A DNA stretch of 64,000 nt. Origin: JAJAZB01 sp964244295 (GTDB lineage: Bacteria; Bacteroidota; Bacteroidia; Cytophagales; Spirosomataceae). The notes under the pieces were generated by a model. The model was given only the letters and a program-made list of their open reading frames with translations. It did no database searches and was not told where the DNA came from. The DNA lies in contig CAXTIG010000005.1 of NCBI GenBank assembly GCA_964244295.1, positions 62,001 through 126,000 on the forward strand. Reading direction: 5' to 3'. Each line of letters begins with the position of its first letter. The stretch's first letter is position 1. This document shows, piece after piece, positions 59,390 through 64,000 of the stretch. The translations under genes and the position numbers were made by a program.

Positions 59390-60295
59390 TCACTGATTTC
59401 CTAGAAGCAGCGGCACGTTCCCTTTTCCACCCATCACGATAATCTTGGCGTTGGGCGACGCCGCCAGTTCGCGCTGGGCCTTGATGGCCTCGTACTGCAA
59501 CTGCTGGTCGGTAAGACCGGTGGCCACGATTTTTTGGTAATCGGCGATACCCTGCGCCTCGACCCGCTTGCGGTCGGCTTCCTGGCGTTCTTTGGTCAGC
59601 ACAAACTGCATTTTCTGGGATTCCTGCTCGGCGTTGATTTTCGATTCGATGGTGCGTTTTACCGACGCGGGCAGGTCGATGTTGCGGATGAGGAGTTGTT
59701 CCAGCACCAGGCCGCGTTTCTTGAAGTCATTTTCGATGCTACGCATGATGCGGTTCTGAAACTCCTCGCGCTTGGTGGAGTACAGCGCCACGGCGTCGTA
59801 GTACACGGCGTTGTCGCGGATGCGGGTGCGGGTGAGGGGTCGCACGATTTTGTCGCGATAATCCGTCCCGATTTCGCGCAATACCTTCGGCGCTTCCGAA
59901 GGAATGACCCGGTACAAAACCGTCAGGTCTACCCCCACCTGGAGGCCATCGGCGCTGAGCACGCTGATGGCGTCGTCTCCCGCTTTTTCGCCTTCGTCCA
60001 CCGTACCCGACATGGTGTAGTTCTGGGTTTTCACGTCAAAATCGGTCACGGTCACGAGCGGGTTCACCAGGTTGAGGCCTTCCTCCAGGACATCACCCTG
60101 GATTCGTCCGAAGAGTTTTTGCACGCCCACGCGCCCGGCTTCGATTTGCCGGATGCTGCTGCTGAGCAGCCCCAGCGCGAGTAAAATCACTCCGACGACT
60201 TTCAGCGGACGGGCGTAGCGCGCAAAGGCCAGCGCCGGGGTATTGATGGCGAAGCCCACGATGAGCAGCACGACGCCGAGAAAAAGGAAAAGCAT
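59390..60295 (-). CDS. SPFH/prohibitin-family membrane protein
   Basis: A 301-residue protein with two N-terminal hydrophobic segments (FLFLGVVLLIVGFAI and KVVGVILLALGLLSSSI). The SPFH domain follows from about residue 50 (QIEAGRVGVQKLFGRI, EGLNLVNPLVTVTDFDVKTQ). A Glu/Gln-rich coiled coil comes next (INAEQESQKMQFVLTKERQE, ADRKRVEAQGIADY). Prohibitin-type proteins form rings that organise membranes and proteases such as FtsH. ATG 60295 is chosen as the hydrophobic anchor starts there. Confidence 0.92.
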   Translation of the reverse strand: MLFLFLGVVLLIVGFAINTPALAFARYARPLKVVGVILLALGLLSSSIRQIEAGRVGVQKLFGRIQGDVLEEGLNLVNPLVTVTDFDVKTQNYTMSGTVDEGEKAGDDAISVLSADGLQVGVDLTVLYRVIPSEAPKVLREIGTDYRDKIVRPLTRTRIRDNAVYYDAVALYSTKREEFQNRIMRSIENDFKKRGLVLEQLLIRNIDLPASVKRTIESKINAEQESQKMQFVLTKERQEADRKRVEAQGIADYQKIVATGLTDQQLQYEAIKAQRELAASPNAKIIVMGGKGNVPLLLGNQ

Positions 60296-60423
60296 GATTT
60301 TGAATTGGTTAAGGATCGTAAAATCCGCCGCCAACTACGGCAGCGGCGGGCGAATTGATCCGGATTTTGGATGGGCGGCTTTCTGCTAAGGTTGGGGGCT
60401 GGTTCGCCGGGTTGGGTTCCTGC

Positions 60424-61065
60424 TCAGATGCCGTGTTTGACCGCAAACTGAATCAGTTCGGCCACGTTGCTGATGCCGAGTTTGAAATGGATGTTTTTGC
60501 GGTGGGTTTTTACGGTAAAAAAACTCACCCCCAGCCGGTCGGCAATTTGCTCGTTGGTCAGGCCCTCGCGCACGAGGCGGATAATTTCTACTTCTCGAAA
60601 CGTCAGGTGGAGGCGCTGGGCAAATTCATCGCCGAAGGGGTCGTTTGCCGCCGGGGTTTCCGTCGCCGGGCGGTCGAAGTGGCTGTTACCGGCCAGCACT
60701 GCCCGGATGCCTTCGAGCAGTTCGGGCATACTCAACTCTTTGAGCAGGTACCCGTGCAAACCCGCCTTCCGGGCTTCTTCGCGCAACTTGGGTTGGTTGT
60801 ACAGCGTCAGGACGATCACGCTCAGCAGCGGGTACGCCCGCACGATTTCCCGCCCGAGGTCGATGCCGTTGCTGCCTTGCAGGTTGACGTCGAGCAGAAT
60901 CAGGTGGGGTTGCAGGCGCTGAATGGCCGGGAACACGTCGTTGGCCCTGAACACCTGCCCGCACACCCGAAAATCGGGCTGTTCGTTGAACAGCAGTTTG
61001 AGGCCATCGCTGAAAATCCGATGGTCGTCGATGAGCAGGATGTCAACCTGATTCGGGCGTGGCAT
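60424..61065 (-). CDS. NarL/LuxR-type response regulator
   Basis: A 213-residue regulator. Receiver: IDDHRIFSDGLKLLF, phospho-Asp in LILLDVNLQGSNGIDLG, switch Thr in VLTLYN, Lys in GYLLKELS. The C-terminal LuxR HTH ends with LTNEQIADRLGVSFFTVKTH and RKNIHFKLGISN. ATG 61065 overlaps the kinase gene by 23 bp, so kinase and regulator are translationally coupled and surely cognate. Confidence 0.95.
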   Translation of the reverse strand: MPRPNQVDILLIDDHRIFSDGLKLLFNEQPDFRVCGQVFRANDVFPAIQRLQPHLILLDVNLQGSNGIDLGREIVRAYPLLSVIVLTLYNQPKLREEARKAGLHGYLLKELSMPELLEGIRAVLAGNSHFDRPATETPAANDPFGDEFAQRLHLTFREVEIIRLVREGLTNEQIADRLGVSFFTVKTHRKNIHFKLGISNVAELIQFAVKHGI

Positions 61066-62935
61066 TACTGGCCGGAGGATACGGGAGTTCAACGACCACC
61101 AGGGTACCCGAAGGGCTGGCTTCCCGCCGCATCCGCGCACCGATGTAGTCGGCCCGTAAACTACTAGTTTTCAACCCGATTCCTTCCCGCCCCCCGGCGG
61201 TTTTTTCGGATTGATTGCCCACCCCGTCGTCTTCGACCAGCAACACGAGTTGATCGGGGTGGTAGAGCACCTGCACGGCGGCCCGCCTGGCCTGGGCGTG
61301 TTTGAGGACGTTGTGGATCAACTCCGAGGCGATCCGGTACAGGTTCAGTTCGGTATCGAGCGGCAGTTTTCGCTCCGGCCCCAGGGCCACAAACGTGAAC
61401 CGCGTGGGGTGCGACGACACCGAGCGCACGAGGTGCTCCAGGGCGCTACGCAGGCCGGTTCGGGCGAATTCGGGCGGCATGAGGTTGTGCGAAATCCGGC
61501 GCAGGTCGCGGCAACTTTGCTGAATCATGACTTCGAGTTGATCGAACGAAAGGGCCGTTTCCGGGCCGGGTACGTCCCGGCGCAGGTTAGCCAAGCGGTA
61601 GCGGATGGCGACGAGCGTGCCGCCGAGGTCGTCGTGGAGGTCGGCGGCGATGCGCTCGCGTTCGGATTCCTGGGTGTTGATCAGTTCTTCCTGCACCGAC
61701 TGAACCGTCAGCAATAGCTTTTCGCGCTCGCGGAAGAATTGACGGACGACACCAAAGCCCAGAATAATGATTTCGATGGGGGGCGCGTAATAAAACAGCA
61801 CGTATACTTTGTCCCCATTCGGGAAAATACCCGCACCCCCTAAGGCAATCAGCATCACACACAACATAACCGGAATCACAGCCACCACATACAACCTGGC
61901 TTCGGGCAGGTGGTAGCGCAGCCCAATCAGCAACCAGCCAAATATAAATAGGGGAGCCAGGCTATTAATGACCAACGAGGTAAAGGCCAGCAAACCATTG
62001 AACGGAACCAGTAGCGTGATACCCAGAAAAACCAGAATACATCCTACCGCTAAGGTAAAGCAATACCGGCGCAAGACCGTATGCGGTATCCGGTATTGGT
62101 AAAAAACATAGCGATCCGTAAAAAGCAAATTGCCAATCCAGGCGATGCTACTGCATACGACCCATCCTTCGGGGCCAGCCAGCGGCAGCGCGGCGTAGTC
62201 CACCACGAACCCCTCAATATTTAAGGCGAAACCCAGAATGCCACCGGTGTAGAGGGCGTAATAAATTAGAATTCGTTTCCGATACGCTGCCCAGCACAGC
62301 AGACTGATGAGGGTAATGATGAACAATACCGAAATGGGAATCAAATAAACCAACGTATAAAATTGATACTCCTGCTGATAATGGGTGCGCTCCCAAAGGG
62401 TAATCGGGCAGATTAAAATGCCCCCTTTGGCTTGTAATCTGACCAACACCTGCACCGACTGGCGCGCACCCAACTCAAGCGGAAAGGCATAATATCGCGA
62501 TACCACGGGCCGGCGTTCCGGGGGGGTATGCCAGCTAATTGGGGCTATTTTTTGACGAAGCCGCTGATCTGCTACCACATAAAAACTGGCTGCATCAAAA
62601 AAAACATTGTCAATCTCCAGAATCAGGTGTTTCGGTACAGTATCCGCATTACCGCAGGTAAAACGCACCCAGTGAACCAGGGCATCGGCTCCCAGATTGG
62701 GCTGCTCGTGATTTATGGGTTGGAAAGGTTTCTTGCTTACTTCCTCGATCGATAGCCGGCTGGTTGAGTCAGTGAGAAGCATCAGGCAACCGGACAGTGA
62801 AGAATACTTAAAGGCGCTATCCACCCGTACGCAGGGCTGCGCTTGTCCTTTGAGGACGATCAGGAGTAGCCACCCGACCAGAACGTGGTTTCGAGTGGAC
62901 AACCGTTGATTGAATGTGGATGGAAATTCGCGCAC
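61043..62935 (-). CDS. 7TMR-DISM sensor histidine kinase (HisKA_3)
   Basis: A 630-residue membrane kinase. After a signal peptide (cut near LKGQAQ), a periplasmic 7TMR-DISM extracellular domain at about 40-185 has a jelly-roll-like pattern (LGADALVHWVRFTCGNAD, ending SVQVLVRLQAKGG), which in relatives binds carbohydrates or similar ligands. Seven membrane helices lie at about 200-400. A short coiled coil (QSVQEELINTQESERERIAA) leads to HisKA_3 with the phospho-His in ADLHDDLGGTLVAIR and a compact ATPase domain (NVLKHAQARRA, EDDGVG, GIGLKTSSLRA). The start is a GTG at 62935. The LuxR-type regulator overlaps its end. Confidence 0.93.
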   Translation of the reverse strand: MREFPSTFNQRLSTRNHVLVGWLLLIVLKGQAQPCVRVDSAFKYSSLSGCLMLLTDSTSRLSIEEVSKKPFQPINHEQPNLGADALVHWVRFTCGNADTVPKHLILEIDNVFFDAASFYVVADQRLRQKIAPISWHTPPERRPVVSRYYAFPLELGARQSVQVLVRLQAKGGILICPITLWERTHYQQEYQFYTLVYLIPISVLFIITLISLLCWAAYRKRILIYYALYTGGILGFALNIEGFVVDYAALPLAGPEGWVVCSSIAWIGNLLFTDRYVFYQYRIPHTVLRRYCFTLAVGCILVFLGITLLVPFNGLLAFTSLVINSLAPLFIFGWLLIGLRYHLPEARLYVVAVIPVMLCVMLIALGGAGIFPNGDKVYVLFYYAPPIEIIILGFGVVRQFFREREKLLLTVQSVQEELINTQESERERIAADLHDDLGGTLVAIRYRLANLRRDVPGPETALSFDQLEVMIQQSCRDLRRISHNLMPPEFARTGLRSALEHLVRSVSSHPTRFTFVALGPERKLPLDTELNLYRIASELIHNVLKHAQARRAAVQVLYHPDQLVLLVEDDGVGNQSEKTAGGREGIGLKTSSLRADYIGARMRREASPSGTLVVVELPYPPASNATPESG

Positions 62936-62960
62936 GGGAAATAGTCGTAGCGGGTTGGCT

Positions 62961-62991
62961 CAAAGATAAGCGGCTGAAATTCAGTGCGCAA
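62961..62991 (-). promoter_or_regulatory. Bacteroidota promoter for the 7TMR kinase-regulator operon
   Basis: On the minus strand: TTG (-33; plus-strand CAA at 62989-62991), 20 nt spacer, TATCTTTG (-7; plus-strand CAAAGATA at 62961-62968). The GTG start follows 25 nt after the -7 box. Confidence 0.75.
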
Positions 62992-63155
62992 TACTCCGAT
63001 CGGGGTAGTACCGGGTAGGTGGGAGTAAGTCAATCTTTGCGAGACGGGAAAAATACCCCCCATCAAACGGGAAAAATACCCTTGCGGCGATATGCAGTAA
63101 AGGCAATTTTTGTGTGGTTGTATTCGGCACCCTTCCTTGACTTGATTTTTACGCC

Positions 63156-63590
63156 ATGAAAACCCTGATTTTCGTACTGCTCTCCGTCGTACTGCTTATC
63201 TCCTGCAAAAAAGACAGCATCCCATCCGTAGCGGAGCAGCTTCAGAAAGTGTGGGTAGCCAACGTGGTGAAGGAAGGGGCCACGACCGTATTTACTAAAG
63301 GAGCCGCCACCAACACCAAGCCCGGCTACAGCCAGTTCCGGTTGGATTTAAGTTCGGCCACCTCCGTGCGCCTGACGGAGTTCGACGGAAATTCATTCGT
63401 GGGTACTTGGGAAGTATCCGCCGATGAAAAGATCCTCACGCTCAAAAATCTGAATCCTCAGCCTTCCGACACGGGCGGGACGATTGCTTACAGCATTGGC
63501 TCGGTCAATCATACCGATTTGGTGCTTATCCGCACCACGGCAAGCCTAAAAACGGGCGGCACAGTGAATGTTTACTCCCTCACGAAGTAA
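63156..63590 (+). CDS. Small lipoprotein, lipocalin-like
   Basis: A 144-residue lipoprotein (VVLLISC lipobox followed by KKD, typical of Bacteroidota outer-membrane lipoproteins). The mature part SVAEQLQKVWVANVVKEGAT and FVGTWEVSADEKILTLKNL resembles small lipocalin-like domains with short beta-strands. It is followed after 19 nt by a second secreted-protein gene, probably in the same operon. The ligand is unknown. Confidence 0.82.
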   Translation: MKTLIFVLLSVVLLISCKKDSIPSVAEQLQKVWVANVVKEGATTVFTKGAATNTKPGYSQFRLDLSSATSVRLTEFDGNSFVGTWEVSADEKILTLKNLNPQPSDTGGTIAYSIGSVNHTDLVLIRTTASLKTGGTVNVYSLTK

Positions 63591-63609
63591 CCCTAAAAAT
63601 CACGAACTG

Positions 63610-64000
63610 ATGAAAAATCGTTACGCAATCGTCCTGGTAATACTCGCCTTCCTTCAAACAAGTGCTGCTTGGGCGCAGGTTGAAATTTTCAATTATAAAA
63701 GAGTGCTCACAGGTAACCGAACGCTGAGTGCGGGTATTCAATCCATCAATCGGACTACGGGTGAGGTCGTATTTGGGGGTGGCGATAGCCGTGGGCCTTC
63801 CACGCCATTTACGTGGATTTGGGGGGATGGCACCAGTACGAACGGCTTTTTCCCGCAAACGAAACGGTATGCCGACGTGTCAAAAAACTACCTTACAAAG
63901 GTGATTGCCAACTATTCAGCTACGGAAAAAGATACGGTGGAGGTGTTGGTCAATTTTACCAAACCCAAAATTACGCCCACTGCGCTGGACCCGAAGTTGA
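63610..64000 (+). CDS. Secreted protein with PKD-like domain (truncated by window end)
   Basis: A gene starting at ATG 63610, open to the window end (130 codons). The signal peptide is cut after AAWAQ. The mature part has a PKD-like segment FTWIWGDGTSTNGFFPQTKR followed by YADVSKNYLTKVIANYS, matching the WDFGDG-and-Y pattern of PKD domains. Probably a larger surface protein whose C-terminus lies beyond the window. It lies 19 nt after a lipoprotein gene. Confidence 0.8.
   Translation, partial: MKNRYAIVLVILAFLQTSAAWAQVEIFNYKRVLTGNRTLSAGIQSINRTTGEVVFGGGDSRGPSTPFTWIWGDGTSTNGFFPQTKRYADVSKNYLTKVIANYSATEKDTVEVLVNFTKPKITPTALDPKL

Overview
The window is a stretch of a GC-rich Bacteroidota chromosome, most likely from the order Cytophagales (Spirosomaceae-like). 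This rests on several observations: four large secreted proteins carrying type IX secretion (T9SS) C-terminal sorting signals, -7 promoter boxes of the form TAnnTTTG, a general lack of Shine-Dalgarno sequences, a fused E1 alpha/beta 2-oxoacid dehydrogenase, the hemD/DUF4271 neighbourhood, and families such as DUF1573, DUF4142 and DUF3500. I saw no tRNA, rRNA, CRISPR array, transposase or prophage. The genus is inference.

Layout. 1-1883: 3' part of dnaG. 2.4-21.1 kb: an accessory, surface-protein-rich region. It holds three large T9SS cargo genes (2452, 8940 and 18641, the last broken by an in-frame TGA) that share one C-terminal stalk and sorting domain but carry different N-terminal heads. 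Two of them follow copies of a duplicated segment that encodes a small NTF2-like lipoprotein. Between them lie a membrane-anchored AraC/TPR regulator, an NAD-dependent epimerase, a frameshifted RidA-like lipoprotein, a histidine kinase with an NTF2-like sensor, a DUF3500 protein and an intact RidA. 21.1-31 kb: nuoIJK translationally coupled to a phytanoyl-CoA-dioxygenase-like gene, a fused E1 oxoacid dehydrogenase, DUF1573, PAP2, and an ECF sigma/anti-sigma pair. 31-37.6 kb: hemD, DUF4271, sucD, and small envelope proteins (DUF5670, YihY, DUF4142, TspO-like). 37.6-48.4 kb: a signalling block with three response regulators of the receiver-only kind, a receiver-PAS-kinase hybrid, an NtrC-type sigma-54 activator, a transglutaminase, rpoN and a CHASE3 kinase, plus a decayed histidine kinase relic that conventional ORF calling would miss. 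A holin/YtxH envelope-stress cluster sits inside this block. 48.5-64 kb: lysS, cspA, a PspC-like gene, a GT2 glycosyltransferase, ybaB, a type-B T9SS/gliding protein, a RelE-like toxin-antitoxin pair, ribBA, an OmpA lipoprotein, an SPFH protein, a 7TMR-DISM kinase with a LuxR-type regulator, a lipoprotein, and the start of a PKD-domain protein.

The most unusual DNA-level signal is a set of intergenic hairpins built from short simple repeats (GTTTACGG-type, GGTAATTGGG-type, TGATTGAGGG-type). They sit between same-strand genes and often begin exactly at the upstream stop codon; one is a perfect 36-bp inverted repeat with a 2-nt loop that fills an entire spacer. A second class of inverted repeats (GTCATCC-type and GCGTCATTGCGAGCG-type) lies mostly between convergent genes. 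The second strongest signal is the decayed kinase/regulator cassette at 39.1-40.1 kb, which parallels the intact one at 44.6-46.4 kb.

All calls come from reading the sequence and recalling protein families. No database search or folding calculation was run. Many starts were set by choosing an internal ATG over a longer reading frame; these are noted in each entry.
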